Source: Piper betle
Lineage: Eukaryota; Streptophyta; Magnoliopsida; Piperales; Piperaceae
Reading direction: 5' to 3'
Assembly (NCBI GenBank): GCA_033002965.1
Contig: JAURVB010008329.1
Location: 1-64,000, forward strand
Length of the DNA stretch: 64,000 nt
Shown here: positions 63,590-64,000 of the stretch, in pieces
Numbering within the stretch: position 1 is the first letter of the stretch
Layout of the letters: each line of letters begins with the position of its first letter
The notes under the pieces: model-generated
Database searches by the model: none
Seen by the model: the letters and a program-made list of their open reading frames with translations, nothing else
What the model was told of the DNA's origin: nothing
Translations under genes and position numbers: made by a program

Positions 63590-64000
63590 ATTAGGGGTGT
63601 TAAACGAGCGAGCGAGTCGAGTTCAACTTGTGTTCGAACTCGGATTAAATAGTTTGAAACTCGTTTGAATTTAACTTCAGATTGAATAAGTTTTGAATAT
63701 ATATACTCGAGTTTGACTCGAATATCTTTTAGTGTGTTCGAGTTCGACTCAAACTCGAATACACTTAAAGTATTTAATGGATCGAGCCTACAACTTTAAG
63801 CCTTGAGGTTATTAACTTGAATACTTACCATCTCAACTATCTCACGTTTTTGTTATTATATTATATATATATATATAATATAATATAAAGACTATATTAT
63901 TATATTATTTTATCGAGTCGAACTACGAGCTCGAGTTAGAGTTATAATCGAGTCGAGGTTAGAGTTATAATCGAGTCGAGTCGAGTCAAACATGGCCTTG
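63590..64000. repeat. Dispersed GAGTTCGA-rich repeat, cut by the window edge
   Basis: Sequence from GGGGTGTTAAACGAGCGAGC onward is built of short GAGTTCGA/CTCGAAT words in both orientations. It includes a 23 bp tandem duplication (units from 63935 and 63958 sharing GTTAGAGTTATAATCGAGTC) and a (TA)n-rich middle. It looks like a common plant dispersed repeat; the class is not determined. Confidence 0.55.

Overview
The window is nuclear DNA from a flowering plant. AT-rich intergenic and intronic sequence alternates with very GC-rich 5' exons, such as the receptor kinase at 44-46 kb and the reductase exon 1 near 9.4 kb. Introns are GT-AG, the gene families are plant-specific, and LTR retrotransposons are abundant and nested. 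The GC-rich exons suggest a monocot, but no species can be named from this sequence.

Layout. 1-4346: decayed Ty3/gypsy element, cut by the left edge. 5707-9478 (-): plastid 3-oxoacyl-ACP reductase gene with 11 exons and one frame break in exon 2. 11765-24683 (+): decayed gene of a plant basic, Ser/Pro-rich family (AT2G40070-like), split by an 8.4 kb chromodomain Ty3/gypsy element (15482-23846) that itself carries a 1.17 kb solo LTR (18063-19234). 25150-27022 (-): malate synthase pseudogene with a 221 bp tandem duplication and a lost centre. 29072-31000 (+): decayed remorin-family gene with a Ty1/copia element (31003-37598) inserted at its 3' end. That copia element holds a second, oppositely oriented copy of the same solo LTR (35282-36420). 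38514-40128 (-): truncated DUF3537 gene. 44224-46319 (+): leucine-rich-repeat receptor-like kinase with an atypical kinase domain. 46875-49661 (-): bHLH transcription factor gene with two frame breaks. 50021-53399: solo LTRs. 56511-58487 (-): intact circularly permuted GTPase of the MTG1/DAR type. 61492-62323: compact array of TRIM-like elements. The rest is AT-rich sequence with microsatellites and old repeats.

These are unrelated nuclear genes and there is no operon-like logic. Two patterns stand out. Nonsense codons in the retroelements and in the remorin remnant are mostly C:G to T:A changes (Trp, Arg and Gln codons), as expected from deamination of methylated cytosine. The reductase, receptor kinase and bHLH genes are instead each broken only by one or two tiny indels, which could be assembly errors or recent damage. 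The GTPase gene is a clean control with every exon junction in phase. I found no convincing new functional system. The most instructive structures are the nested insertions with target-site duplications, the TRIM array and the malate synthase duplication.
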